A stretch of 64,000 nt of DNA, from assembly GCA_017562135.1 (NCBI GenBank), contig QEYB01001046.1, forward strand, positions 1,860,001 to 1,924,000, in the 5' to 3' direction. Positions within the stretch are counted from its first letter, which is position 1. Each line of letters begins with the position of its first letter. The notes under the pieces are model-generated. The model was not told the origin of the DNA, did no database searches, and saw only the letters and a program-made list of their open reading frames with translations. Below, piece after piece: positions 12,501 through 25,090 of the stretch. The stretch is from Dipylidium caninum (taxonomy: Eukaryota > Platyhelminthes > Cestoda > Cyclophyllidea > Dipylidiidae). The position numbers and the translations under genes are program-made.

Positions 12501-15500
12501 CCACACACGCAACTACTCGTGAACTTGCGTGAAAGAACGAGCACAAAAGTGAGTACGCATCTTCGTTGTTTCCTTCGCAACACACGAATGCCGCCGTTTT
12601 TACACGAAACAACTCACTTGTGACTAAAAGCGGACTTCGTATGAAAATGGAAGAGGATCAAGCAAATAGGACAAATGAGTATACACCACCCCTCCCCTCC
12701 CTCCACCCCCCTCATAAGACACCCGCCGAAGCCGAAATTTTATCAAAGAAATTATGGCTGTCATAGGGTGAAACGGACAAGGATACAACCAAGCGAAAGC
12801 ATAACAGCGGTGAGGTTCCATTGCCATGATGTCATGCATTAAGCACCTTATGATGGAAAAACAAGCAGCATTGCTCGATCGGCGCGGCGCAGCATTACTG
12901 CAATGATGATAACGCACGAAGACTGCATAGAGCCCCAATTACTGTTGACAAAATAAATAACTTCCCCATAATGTGACATTTGTACTTAAATATTGTGCTT
13001 AAGATAAAAATACAATTGTTAAAACAGTATGAAGCCTTGAATTGTTTACAAACTCTAGAAATAAAGATTTTGCCGAAAAAAATGACATGTCCAATCTTGG
13101 TAGAAATTCGTAGATGCCTATTAAAATTATTTCGACTGAATATAATAAATAACGTGAAAAACCATCCTTTTGTTTTCTACTTATGTACAACGCTTGTTTC
13201 AGTTTCCAGCCTAATAACCATAATGAATTTCAGTTATATTAACTGCTGCAATGTTTGAAGAGGATGATAAAATCATGGCATACCCAACGATGGAGCCAGA
13301 AAAATATCAAATGTTTCAAAAAAACTAATTCTCTTGCTACATGACAGCTTATCAAAGCATATCAACCTTCCCACTTCATGGACAGAGTTAAGCAGTTTTC
13401 ACTACCATTGTAATGGAGATACGGTTGGATAGCCACAGAGCGTCGAGGGCGAGGCTCAAAGTACAATTATGGGAAATGCTCAATAATAAATGTAAGACCC
13501 TTACCCGAGTCGATGTGGAACGCGAAATCGGCTTCAGGGAGCCGCTCACCAAGGCGCTGACACTCGTGTAACCACTGAGGCAAAACAACTTTCACTCGGG
13601 GCTCTTTTAGGGCGCTCTGAATGTCTGGAGCCAAGAGAGTCTGAGGAGAGGGGCCCGTTGTCGCATCCCCCTTCGGAATGGGTGAGGCGACGGGAATAAG
13701 GCAGGCTGTCGGACAGGCGATCATATGGGTGCAGGTCTACAGGTTGGAGAGAAATCAACATAGAGTAAGGTGTAAAGTTTCACAATAGTTTTGTTCCTCA
13801 AAAAATGGGATATCAAAATATAAACTTAAAACCGACATTGTAAGGAGCCATTGGGGTGGACCGGAGATTTGTCTTAGATCTAAGGTAGAGTGAATATATC
13901 GAAATTGTCGATATCTGAAATTATGTCGATGTTCAAGGAACAAAAATGCAGATAAAGGTGATTTTGTATAAGTGAATAGATAAACTTTTTCAACAATTTC
14001 GTAACTATTAGCGAATATCAATTTGATCAAACGTCATATTACTACGCGACTCTAAATTACTACACTTCACTTTTAAAATAAGGCAATCTTAAAAAAATCA
14101 GTTATACGCAGCTGTCAAACTAATAAACGTCCATAATTTCCTCAAACAACTCCGAATATGAAACTAAGGTGGCGTCAAGCTTCAAATGTCAAATCTCAAG
14201 AATCTGTTTTTTTTTCGAATACATTTTTGGTATTTTTACCATTCCGGACACGAAATACACAACATAGCTAGAAGGTAACAAAAAAGAGTCAAGAGAACTA
14301 CGGCTTGTTTCTAGCAAATGCATCTTGTTAAACTGGAGATTAAGCAACTTCGCCATCCTAAACTGTCCATCCTAAACTGTCCATCGTGGTAACAATATTG
14401 AAACATTGGAAATGATTTAATTGTATTAATTGCCCCGATGCTCAATTATAATGCAACGGAATATAAATTGCAATAAGAGTTCCCTAGCAGCACCTAACGT
14501 CAGCTCTGGATGCTAAATTGATTACCAAAAAATAGCAATCAATGCAGTTATGAAATACAGCATAAACTAAAAGGACAATCTGTTGCACATAGAAAGAAAG
14601 CTGCTACAATGTAAAAGTATTATGATTCAAGTATTAGAGGAGCAAAAACCCAATGAGAATCTATAATATTAACGTTGGTGGTCCCACAATCAGGAAGTGA
14701 GGAACACAAATATGCCAATATTAAACAACGTGTGGCCTACCTTGACATCAAAGTTCCACCTGAAATCTCCGCCCAACTGTTTTACGAGATCATTTAGAAA
14801 GACCTGGCGGTCACTGAGTGATTTCGCGACACAAACCACTACGCCATCGAGAATTCCTCTCCCTCTTTTCGTCACCTCTTTGAAGCGTGCAAAAGCAGGT
14901 CATAGTTTTTACACAGAACTAAAGTATACATTTGAAAATTTAATTCAGACCCACCAATCGCCTCCGTATCCCTCCTCACCAACAAATTTGTCTTCGAGAG
15001 AGCAGTCTTTAGGCACCGTGATATCTGTTCTGACATTGGTGGAGAGACGTGCAAGGCCTCCAGGACCGCAGGTGATGAAGTTTGCGTCTGGTTGCCATTT
15101 CCCACCCACCCTGGTGTCCTCAACTGCTTGGCTTCAATCGAATGACGTGATGAATCAGGCATTGTCTTAATGGTGACCGAATGCAGTTGGGTGACCTGGG
15201 ACCAGTTTGGAGGCACCATTGGGTCTTCCTCCTTCACTGGATGCTCACTCTCCACCGCCCGTCGTCCCGTGGTAGCACAAGTGTACAACCAACTGCATGA
15301 GACAGCGGGCAAGCCCCATTGTTTCGATGCCGGCCATTTTCGCCCGTCGGGTCGAGCTGCAACGAGATGGGTGCTCGCCACAAGGTTTCTCGAAGGCACA
15401 GGTTTGCGAAGAAAACACTCCTGAACGACAGCACCTAACTCGCGAGCCAGATCGGTAAGAAAAACGCGGTCGTTGCCAATAAAACCACTAAGAGAGATTA

Positions 15501-17361
15501 CACACCCGCCTAAGGGCAGGGTAGTGGAAGCAGGAATGTGAATGGGACGAAAACCAACTTGGGTGTCCAATTCAGAAATGAGAAGAGTTTTTGCATTGAC
15601 ACAACAGTTTATCCAGTAGGGGGTTACCATGTTGGAGGCTACTGGCTTGCGAAGAATATAGGAACATACAGTGTAGTCCGCAGCCACCGACGAGTCATTG
15701 ATAACGCTACCACCCTCATCTTTGATCACGTTGATGAGAGCAGGATAGTCGTCAAATGAGAAACTTATATCCGGTTTGAAAATGAGGCGTGAAAATAGAC
15801 AATCTGATATGGTAATTTCCTCTGATACATCTGTTTCCGATGGTCGAGGAGTAGCGGGTTTCGGTTCTTCAACAGCCTGAATTGTTTCTTCTTCGGGATT
15901 ATTATCAGCTGATAGAAAATCATCCATATCAGTAAGTCCTCCATTCTGGAAGTATTGATTAATCAGCTGAATCTCTTCATTATCTACTGAGTCCTCAGGG
16001 GGGTTGTTATCAGTGTCATTTTGATGGGGTGGCTCCGTTCTGGTGAGAAAGGTAGGCCTAAAGTCCTCTTCAGAAATCCGTTTGTGCTGTTCATGGCATT
16101 TTTTGAGCCAATCTGTGGTTACGTAAAAAACATTAGATTCCTGATGAGATGGAGGGGTAAATTTGGAATTAGGTCCAATAATGACGTGTGTAACGGAGTC
16201 TGAGACTTTATCAGAAGCATCAGCACACAAAACACCACCAGCGCTGGTAATAAATTCAACGAATCTCGGGTAATCAACAGAATCGCATTCATAAAGGAGA
16301 AACACACACCCACCAAAGAAGGGGTGCTTAGAGGAACATACAGAGCGATCATTTTTCGTGACATCCTTCAGGCAACTGAAACGGGTCTCATCTAAGTTGA
16401 TATGAATGGGATCAGTAATGGCGGAAATATCGTGCAAAATGCTGGGGTCGTCCGCACAAAGTGAAGAGGAAGGTGTAGAATAGTGACATCTTTGGGATTG
16501 CTCATCGCCTTCATTAATGGAATAGCCAGTCTCGTCTAGGGCATAGCCTTTTTTAACTGAGTCTGTTAGCCAATGAAGTGAAACTATACGAATCTTCCAC
16601 TTTTTCGCAAAATTATATTTCACACCCCCCGAACTCTTAACAACGAGATGGGTTGTCACACCAATTTTCATTTCGCCTGAATACTGTCCGCCGTTGGTCT
16701 CGACAATTTTAGCCACTTCTTTGCGTTCCTCAAGAGAAAGCCCTGACACACAGACAACAAGTTGAGCAAAGATCGGTAATCTAAATTTTTCTATCATATT
16801 ATGTTGTAACATATTGATTGGATCTACGGTTTCCGAGAGTCTCCATGCCTCATCAATCCACTCAGGTGAAAGAATATGTAGACCTCGGCTAGCTCCGACG
16901 ATATACTTTTTAGAACCCACCTTTGGGGTAACAATCACATTTACTTCGTCAGTCAAATTTCTCGAGGCGATTCCATGAAGCATTTCGATGGAAGAAAAGA
17001 GACGTTCTCGTTGTTGGCCAGTAACAGAAGTAACGGTAACATTTGCACTCCGCAATGCAGTAGAAAAAAGGGGATGTGAAACATTAGGGAGGGGTCTTTC
17101 TTCACGCAGATAGTGCAAGAGAACCTGTGGGCCAAAAACGGAGGAACCGAGAGCTTTGAAATGCTCGTAAATTTCGCCCGTAAATTTACTAAAGACGAAG
17201 CAACAATTCGCAGAAGGCTCCTTAAACTTTTCAATTGCAGTTTTGCCGTCTATCCACGTGGCCTGAAGATTCTCGTAACCCATAACTGCCTCAAACGCCA
17301 AGTTCAGAAGAGGAGAAGCGTCATCTGCGATGAAGTAGAGATAGTAAAACCGCGAAGACAT
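599..17361 (-). CDS. TOPBP1: TopBP1, multi-BRCT DNA replication/checkpoint scaffold
   Basis: TopBP1 is a nuclear scaffold that binds phosphoproteins through BRCT repeats and supports replication initiation and ATR activation. Exons read: 17361-14955, 14877-14741, 13736-13505, about 11416-11042, 10160-10103, 10025-9835, 9760-9420, 868-599; phases join throughout and give about 1336 residues, somewhat shorter than the human protein. The first exon alone encodes BRCT0-5 (approximate residues 1-100, 107-175, 198-275, 348-435, 520-595, 615-705). BRCT1 has the family motif VGSKKY and BRCT5 has THLV and ASKQWG, both in phosphate-pocket regions. Exons 2-3 make BRCT6 (GVVVCVAKSL, then THMIA), exons 6-7 BRCT7 (THLIIG, EKYLM, LHKSYLDAC) and exons 7-8 BRCT8 (WKVIFGPD, QWLRVDFL). 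The end, EKRTAPPAVKRSR, resembles the basic vertebrate tail. The start MSSRF was chosen because it begins the BRCT0 match; an in-frame ATG lies at 17376. The linker exons (10.1-11.4 kb) are the least certain; exon 4 could begin at 11398 and exon 5 at 10221. Confidence 0.9.
869..9419 (-). other. Giant last intron of TopBP1 (about 8.55 kb)
   Basis: The donor after the GGGE codons at 9420 (gtgagc) and the acceptor before 868 (ttgtccag) are both phase 0. The joined protein aligns across BRCT8, so the sequence between them is intron. The plus strand is conspicuously purine-rich through roughly 1900-7400, meaning the coding strand is pyrimidine-rich. No conserved coding exon was recognised inside, and the open frames listed by simple translation are short and unrelated to known families. 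Confidence 0.8.
7450..8550. other. Compositional island inside the TopBP1 intron
   Basis: Within the purine-rich intron this stretch is more GC-balanced and pyrimidine-rich on the plus strand. It carries open plus-strand frames, among them one from 8210 to 8542 (110 codons, beginning MSGEGTPFTPN) and one ending near 8135. I do not recognise any of them. It could be an inserted repeat, a decayed gene or an unrecognised nested gene. Confidence 0.3.
12285..13225 (+). repeat. Dispersed repeat family R2, copy 1 (TopBP1 intron)
   Basis: This segment matches 47990-49262 in the same orientation along its length. Shared blocks include the one around ctgttggtatcccattttca, the block with gatccacacac and cacacgaat, the block attgctcgatcggc with attactgttgacaaa, and the block with gaatataataaataacgtga. 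It lies between TopBP1 exons 3 and 4. Read on the minus strand, part of it keeps protein-like similarity to copy 2 (FPLGFGEK, ENGIPTG), but in-frame stops are present, so it is degenerate. No terminal repeats or target-site duplications could be fixed by eye. Confidence 0.8.
14353..14385 (+). repeat. Short tandem repeat, 14-nt unit
   Basis: The unit ccatcctaaactgt is present twice in full and then in part. It lies in the intron between TopBP1 exons 2 and 3. Confidence 0.85.
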
Positions 17362-18868
17362 AATAAGAGTGACCAAATTTCAAAAACGCGCAACTGCCGC
17401 GGCTTCTTTAAATCCGCAAATTTAGATTATAACCTGCTTATTTAAACATGTCTTGAAACATGCAATGAACTTAATAAACTATCCCATACTCTAAAGCATC
17501 ACTTGGATTATAATTTGTGTGGATTTTCGCAACAAAATTGCTACCTTGCAGTCAATCATTAAATAGGTGGCGTTGTGAAACAGTGACTACTGGTCTTCAC
17601 GGAAAAGCGGATTGTTTCCTAAGCCAATGGCGACAAAACAAATGGTCTGAACTATATGGGTTATTTGAATATTTTAACAGGTTATGCATTTAAATATGAA
17701 TGAAAAGGTTGCTGCATCGTGATTCTGTTCGAAACATTCTGTGCGAACCCCCTTGCGCCAGTAAACCATATTTTTATCCTCAATTTAGAAAGGATATTAA
17801 CGCATTGCTGCCTAGGTTATATTAAGCACACCATTTGCTCTAGATGGCCACAGCTAGTGTCAGACCCTACCAAGCATTTCTTTTGCAGAGCAGTATCTTA
17901 AGTCGTTTCGGGTGCCAGTCGATCCCAAGTGAATACTAAAATTTTTTTCTGTCATTCGCCACAAGACAGGGGGAACTTTAACACATTGTAATCGAGGAGA
18001 ATTCCTAAAATTTTATATCCACGGCATCCTGCATATAACAGGACCTTTCAATCTTATTCGTTGGGTAAAGACTGTTACCCGATGCAACTAGTCTTTAAGC
18101 TGTCGTAAAGTTCAAACTCTTTTTAGAGTATTGCAAAGTAACCTTCACTTTGGCGGGTGGTATAAGATTGAAAGCCATAGTAGTTCACTAATCTTGACTA
18201 GTAGTCTTGGATCTGAGGTGACTCCACGGCATCTCCTCCATATCATTTGTTTTCCAGCAATAGTTGTTTATCATTATCCTGAACGCGAAGAATATCCACT
18301 GACTGCCCATTAAGTTTCTGCCTCATAAAGTCATTTATTATGATAGCAGTAGCATGCTGGCATATCATCACAATAGTGCTGGTATTGGAAATTGTCTGGT
18401 GCCGGAATAGACGCCATACTTTTTACCTCTAATAACCTCGTCCTGTTATTCCACTAAACGCAATGAAAGCGACCGAAGAACTTTCACATCTCCTAAAGTA
18501 GCCCTTTAGGGGCTTTGATGTCCACCCTTTTCCAAAACTCTAGCTTCATGTTCTGATCATGTATGTTTTTCAATTTATCGTTCGATAGCGGCAACGTCAA
18601 TTTTTGTAAAGACGTTTAATCTTTTGAAAGAAGATCACCCACGGCAATCACGACTCTTGAATAATATTACTCTGGATGAAGCCTATAATAATTCAGGAGA
18701 CATCTTTCCACAATATTTCTCATTTATTGATAAGATCATAGTTGCGAAGAGGGTGATGCGGATACCTCAATATACGACCACATCACTCTGCTACTTTCGT
18801 TAATTTTCAGTTCAATACCGAGTTGCATAACAACCTTTGAAACCAGTGCAAATTAAAGTTTATTACGG

Positions 18869-19066
18869 GTGCACGAAGATCCGCCTACACCAGATCACTT
18901 TTTGCTTACTGTGCCAAATGAAGCCATCTTGGCAACCACTGCCTTCATGCGTCTATGGATGTATGGATGGAAGGACTTTGAGGCCTACCATCCACCCAAA
19001 TTTAACTTGGTTAAGGCGAAATCAGTACCGTGCAGAGCCATGCAAGCGCCCATCAAAAGGCGGTAG
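18869..19066 (+). other. Orphan open reading frame, possibly a gene remnant
   Basis: A frame of about 65 codons ends in a stop and contains the segment FLLTVPNEAILATTAFMRLW, with a fairly protein-like residue mix. No family is recognised, there is no clear start, and no splice partner was found. An old gene fragment or chance are both possible. Confidence 0.2.
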
Positions 19067-21787
19067 GGACCTTGGCGGAGTAACTATACGTTACAATTGT
19101 CCGAGGCATTCATTTAAGTGAAAATTGGTGGACTCTATACCACTGGCATTACCGCAGTGGTTTCGCATGCCATCGCCTTCACTTCAAATTTCTGGTAGAG
19201 AAGGCTCCGATAATAGTTATGTTACAAGAAGGCGAGAATGGTGGTGACTGCCTCCTTCCATGAACGTACTGATAAAGCAGTATGAATTAGTTTGGTATGT
19301 GCTGACATGATTAATTTTAATGAGATGACACTTGTATCCTTTCTTTTATTCACCAAGCTTCCCGTTGGTATGTATCGTGCCTTATCACATTTATAAATAA
19401 CCTTATACGCCAAGAAATGAGAGGAAATGTCATCATTTACCATGCCTTCTACAGGGAGACTGCAATAGTACGGAAGTGTCACACCCACGAACTATAAAAG
19501 CCCCGTGTTCTGATACGGACATCAAAAATGCCCGAAACCATAGAAGTTCTAGTTATTTCTACTTCTGGTTATTGCTAATTCATAGTATCGCAAAAATGAC
19601 ACATCTCGGTTTGGCATGAATTATAATTTAAAGAAGAAGATCGTGGGTTATATGATGTTGAGGAGGGTCCATCCTAGGAGTGTATTATTGGAATTGGCAA
19701 TTCGAGATGGCCTATTGAAATTTGACTACTTCAACAACGTCAGCAAATATGGATCCTATAGTAATTCGCAGCATACGCTTACGATCAGGTATTATTTACC
19801 CTGTTTGTGTACAAAAATGATTAGCCATAAATTAGTTAAACTGACTTGTAAATCTGTGTGAACATTTTCTCCACCAGCACTTGATGGCAACTTTGACTCC
19901 ACCCGAAGTAGAAAACTATAATACCATGACCTGGCCCACTCTTACCTCAAATGTACTTAAAACTAACCCGAAAGCCATAAAATTCAACAGATCATCGCTT
20001 AGTTCGCAGGCCCGCCCCCCAACTCCTCCCGTAGCCTAAACAAACCGCGCTTCTTGTCCGCACACCTTGCACCCGCGCGCTGATTGGCCAGCCGAGCGGC
20101 TTCAGCGTAGCCTGACCCACGTTCATAAATGCGGTCGCATTTAGAAACTCCGGTGTAACCATGCGGCAATTATGGTGCAAACCAGGGTGTACGTGAAAGC
20201 AGATCACTATATGCTTCCCTGACCTTAATTCCCACGTCTCCAGGTGACCGTTAACGAAATTATAAATTTATGGTTAAGTGTGTATCCAGATGCCATTGCC
20301 ATAAACTATTAAAAGACAGTTTGGGCCCTTAATTTGATTTTCATTATATTAATTAGATTGTAACTTTACAATAATCCCGAAGCTTTTAGATGACCGCTAC
20401 CTTATTAAAATGAACGCCCATAAAACAGGTTGTTGGTCTCAAACACCAGGGCCATATTTTCCCCTATTGTCATAAGCTGCAATGAGGCCTAACTATTGCA
20501 AAGCAGTGCCTCTCCAATCGTAACCTCAAAAATTGTGCAGATATTTGAAAAGCCGTCATTGGTTGTCCCGAATGTGTTGATCGAGGAAAAAACCGAGGGA
20601 GTCGTATTGTTTCCCGCAACTGCTCTTGCACTCGGATGCTCTAATTTAGTGCTGCTCTTAATCACAATACACCTCGAAGTCTAAGTAATTTTGCCAACTG
20701 TTACAAATTACGGTGATTTCGAGGTTAATTTCAAATAAAGTGCTTATCTCGAGTGTCAATCGATTCGGCCATAAGCGAATCGATAACTTAGCGGTTGAGT
20801 CATTGCACCTACCAATCGTAGATGTCTTCGCATTGCATGGGTTCAGGGGAAATATAACTTCCACGTTGTTCACCAAATTTTTCCGCGTGTGATTAATACC
20901 CTCGGTGTGCCTTCTCTCTCCCCCTTCTGTCTGATTGTAAAAAATCTAATTTACTTAGCTGCTCATGCCGTCCACTCGTCTGCAAACACCCGCGGTGTAA
21001 CGCCTGAGTGGACATGTTTCTGATCACACGCGAAACGACTAGACAGATTGACGGTGGTGGCGCGGCAGATTAATTAAATAACCTGGTCAGTTAGCTAATC
21101 AAACGCCAAGTAGTAACGTCCATTTTAACCACCAAGTCTTCGCATGAACGCGCACTGAAACCTAATTTATGCGAGTTCAACGTTTCCCTGCTCACCGTTG
21201 ACCGGCTGCATTTTCAACTTACTGGGGTGCCTTTCACCTGGATGATAAAAATTTTAAGTAAGGTGGGATATGTTCCTAAAGGAAAGCGTAGTGACCCTAT
21301 CCAACGGTATTGGCAGTAGTAAACAGATTAATTCCCATGGCCTATGCTGAGGCAACAATGGAAGATTAAAAGAAGGTGAACCTGAAAATTGCCAAAATTT
21401 TGATTTATTTCTGTGTAAAGACGCCATCTAGATGGTGGGTGGAGGGAATGCATGATAATGCCGGTTGTTATGCAGTGGGAATGGCATATCTTGACTGGAT
21501 CGCCTTAGACATCGCAGAGGAAGAAATGTCGAAGGGATGAGCTCACGCAGGGCCAGGAGTAAATGTAACACTGATATACCTCTTAAGGTTGTGAATGTGA
21601 TGGACCTCATCTCGCCCAAATGCTCAGCAACCCCACTCTCGAGTCAAATGACCTCTGCCGCAACCGTCTTGATTATCACACCGCGTAGTTAGTGGCTGTT
21701 ATCCCACTCTAGTTTCACACTCACACAGGAAGAATGGTTCACTTAAAGGCTTTAACCCCGGTGGGAAGAGCAGCGTGAGTCTATTAT

Positions 21788-22860
21788 TTGAAATACTACC
21801 CAGATATCATTTTTGGGGACAAAAGTGTTCCGGCTAGGACAGATGTGAGGAGAGTCATTTTCAGACTAGGACAAGAACTCAAGTGGCGAGTCTGGTCAAT
21901 TGCTCCAAGCAGAAAATTGGATGAACTTCGTGAGACCGGACTAACATTGTCAATTGAATATAAAAACTTCTTGTTTTCAAAAAAAAGAAGGGTGTCTGAT
22001 TCCGCAAAATTGGGGATCGTCTTTCCGGTGAAATGAGAGCGACTCGCATTCCCCACCTACTCAAGTTCTAATGAAGTAGATCGTGGGAATCATGTGTGGT
22101 CATATTGTGGAAATGTTTACCACCGCGCTGATGACGCTTTCGGAATCACAGTCGTTGGTAAGTGACTCTAAGCAAAGAGTCTCGATTTGCCACTGCGGAA
22201 GACATGCAGTTTTCATTGTCGAAAGAGGCTTTGCAGAGAATGTGGGAAGACGAAAATAGCGCCGATGCTCGAAATGCCTTAGTGATCTTAGGTCCACAAC
22301 CAGATGCAGACGGATTATGGACGGCAGGTGGTAAAGGACAGATAAGTTGACCCTTCAGACAAGACAAGATACATTGGAGCCGCATTCTGAGATTAGTAAA
22401 AAGCCTTCATTGAATAACTGCAGAGAGGTTTGAGTTTAGACGTGAAACTGCGTCTGCTTCCTCACAACCGCAGAGGACGTTGAAACGTATCCTTGGTGGA
22501 GCGCACCAGCCGGGAAAAGGCATTTCCTTCGACTCCGTTGGCCCACCTTGGTGCCATCACCTTCCGTAGCTTACGCTCCACAGAGGTAGGACATGGACGC
22601 CAGGCCAACATGGAGGGTGGGCAATGCTCCGATTTGTTCTGGGCTGTTCTACGTTCTAATAGTTTAACAAAAGAAGCAGGTGCACTGCTGACAAGTCGGA
22701 TCACTTCGTTTACCCGCACTTCCGGTGTAATTTATAGAATTCCACGTGTAAAAGATGGCTCTCAGGTCATCATGTACCACCGAGAAGGCTTAGGGGTCGC
22801 GAGCCCCGCCAAAAATGTTCGGCACCACGTACAGCGAAGGTCCCGGGGCTCGGGGTAACC
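21788..22860 (+). other. Cluster of unrecognised open frames
   Basis: Three plus-strand frames lie close together: 21788-22036 (82 codons), 22162-22350 (62 codons, with EDMQFSLSKEALQRMWEDE) and 22493-22858 (121 codons). The minus strand is also open at 22462-22719. The base composition is less AT-rich than the flanks. Short uncharacterised exons or a decayed gene are possible. I recognise no domain and assign no function. Confidence 0.2.
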
Positions 22861-24300
22861 TGCTTCATCTTTTTGATCGTTTCTTCAGCTGGGTACGCTG
22901 TAGGAGCATGCGAAGAAGTCAAGAGACCCGAGACTGGTTGTGGACTTGTTGAAGAAGCCACGTCTTCGTTAATTTTTAAGCAAAGCTCGGGAGTGTGTAA
23001 TTCGGAAAAGCCCATAGGGATTAAGCTGGGATTTTGTCACAAGTTACCGCAGTAAGTTGCTCCTAAGGCGGGCACCTGACGCGTTTGAGCTACCCCCTGT
23101 TGTGGTAATACTCGTCCGCCGGGTGTGTCTGCGACCAGCGATTGTGTGTGCCTGGCGGGGCGGAGGCGAGTGCCTCAGCCGCCCGCGGCGCCTCAATCCG
23201 CCCGCCGTGCCCCCAGCCCGGCCAGACGGGACGAGGCGCCCTTCAAGTCAGACGGTGTCTCCCCACCCCCGAAAGCACTTCTGTGCACGCCTAAGGGTTG
23301 GGGTTGCCTGCCCGCTTCCCAATCTCGAGAATTATTCTGTCGCTCGGCTGCGGTTTGTGAACTGTTTGGAGTTTATAAGTGCGTTAAAATGCAATTTCCC
23401 GTGGAATGCAATTATTTGCCTTAATAATTTTGTCAGATTTAGCGTCAAAAGCGATCACGCACGCAGAGGACAACAAAAGTTTTCCCCTTCACCTGATCGT
23501 ACGTGTCCCCCCCCCCCCCACATGCGCCACACGAACACTCTCACACGGTAATTCCACGCCCGCCCAACCTCGCATCATTACTTTTCCAACCTGCTTGGTC
23601 TATCAGGCGCCGAGTATCATCACCATCATTATCATTTTGCGTGCTGAGAAAGAGGAGGAGGAGGAGGAGGTTGAGGCTGGGGCTGAGGCGAGCTGCATTG
23701 TGTGAGCGTGTGCGCGAGTTGCGAGTACTTTCAATCTCTCTGCCTGCCTGACTGCCTCCCTCTCCCCACCCCATTCTCTCGCCAACCATCCACCTTGGCC
23801 TCGCCATCACCCCAGCCTTCACACACCCCGTCAAGTAAACTGACGCTTATTTGTGGTGTGGCGAATACACACTCACACCCGCCGCTTCTATCATTTTCCA
23901 CTGATCTGTGAATGGAAGCAAAGTGTGGTGCGGTGGTGGGAGGGTTGGCAACAGAAGCAGCAGCCGAAGCAAGAGACGTGGCTAACACACACACACACAG
24001 AGGCACACATCAAGATTAGTGGCACGCAAACCAGGCTGTTCAGGCGTCGCCTTCGTCCTCCCCCCCCATCCCCACCCCACGCCAGTACGAGTGTTGGTAG
24101 TTGGCTTTCGTTTATTCGTGCATTCAACAGTGCTCTGCTACTCCTCCTCCTCCTCCTCCTCCCGTTGCTGCTCCTACCGCTGCTGCTGCTTCTGTACTCG
24201 GTCTGCGTGCGCCTGCCCCGGCGCGCCTCTCCGTCCCCCCTCTCTCTCTCTCTGTGTGTGTGTGTGTGCGTGTGTGCGTGTGTGGGCGTGATCAGATTTA
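22850..24300. other. GC/CpG-rich, low-complexity tract
   Basis: The tract is rich in CG dinucleotides and in runs of C, such as the poly-C at about 23508-23519, and has purine runs (gaggaggaggagg) and CA/GT microsatellites. It stands out from the AT-rich flanks and leads directly into repeat R1 copy A. A CpG-rich regulatory region or an unidentified 5' exon is possible. Open frames here are low-complexity. Confidence 0.35.
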
Positions 24301-25090
24301 ACGTCAAATTATTAATGGGATGAGAGAACTGAGGCGATTATTACTCCTCCCATGGGTATTAGTAGTGCGCTTACTCGCGCCACAACGACAATCTCTTCTG
24401 CACCCCCGCCAAGTGGGCACTGCACTCGCCCACCAAGTCGCCTGTCAGTGGCCGTAGCTCTGGGCCAACGCATCGCGCCTCCTCTGTCCACGAAATCGCC
24501 CACCTCTCACCCCTCACTCCACCACCTCGTCCCTCTGTCGACGGTGGTGACAGCACTACCGTGAGTGGCTTCAACCACCTCCACGTCTTCCCACTCGACA
24601 TCCACCACTGCCACTGTGGACATCGGCAGTGCGGAAAGAGTGGCCACCTCGTAGAATGACACTCTGTGCTTCGTTGACCTGCTCCACCGCATTCCACCTC
24701 CTTCCACTGCCTCTGATGTGATCCAAGTCCGGCCGTCGAGCGACCGTGACAACACGGACTCCACCGTCACAAAATGTTCCAGCGCTTTGCTGATGGCCCA
24801 CGTGGAAATGTTCCACGTATGTTCCGCGTATGAGAAACAACACGACGTTGGAGGGTTCGACTGGCAACTCCTCACTACCCCAGAATTCTGTTCGACCTCG
24901 TTGTGGGCGTCCCATTCACCACTCCTAACCGAAAATCCTGAAGGCTTTGTGCTATACCCCCATCCAGCGCAGTATAGTGCGGTGAAATCTTCCGTGTGTC
25001 GTGGCGTGTTGGGGGCTACGGGCTGAATTGTTGGCGGAGTGAGCCCTGGAGAGTGGTTAGACGGTACAAAATGCCACTTCCGAACGCGAT
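24036..25090 (+). repeat. Dispersed repeat family R1, copy A
   Basis: The 5' part (about 24040-24830) matches the reverse complement of 32800-33525, for example around ggtagttggctttcg, cctcccatgggtattagtag and ccactgccactgtggacatc. The 3' part (about 24740-25090) matches 46214-46745, for example around cacaaaatgttccagcgc and gggctgaattgttgg. It carries the palindromic core acgtggaa-atg-ttccacgt near 24800. No coding domain is visible. Length and absence of an ORF would fit a non-autonomous retroelement such as a TRIM, but terminal repeats were not identified. Confidence 0.85.
24239..24284 (+). repeat. CT/GT microsatellite inside R1 copy A
   Basis: A run of TC followed by GT and GTGC units. 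The matching place in copy B is much shorter, so the run expanded after copying or shrank in B. Confidence 0.9.

Larger units (their letters stand above)
17377..24035. other. Intergenic region upstream of TopBP1
   Basis: No conserved gene was recognised in these 6.6 kb. The TopBP1 promoter must lie near its left end. The purine skew of the TopBP1 intron is not obvious here, which fits a lack of minus-strand transcription. A GC-rich patch at about 20000-20190 holds a CCAAT-type box (gattggcc). Open frames are scattered; the better ones are listed separately. Confidence 0.4.

Noticed and set aside
23057..24323. Several 60-160 codon frames in the GC-rich tract
   Set aside because: They are low-complexity translations of microsatellites and C-runs, open on both strands, with no domain.
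24790..24830. Hammerhead-ribozyme-like string in R1 (ctgatgg near a palindrome and ggaaa)
   Set aside because: The core needs CUGAUGA; here the last base is G, and the stems around it do not give the three-helix arrangement.
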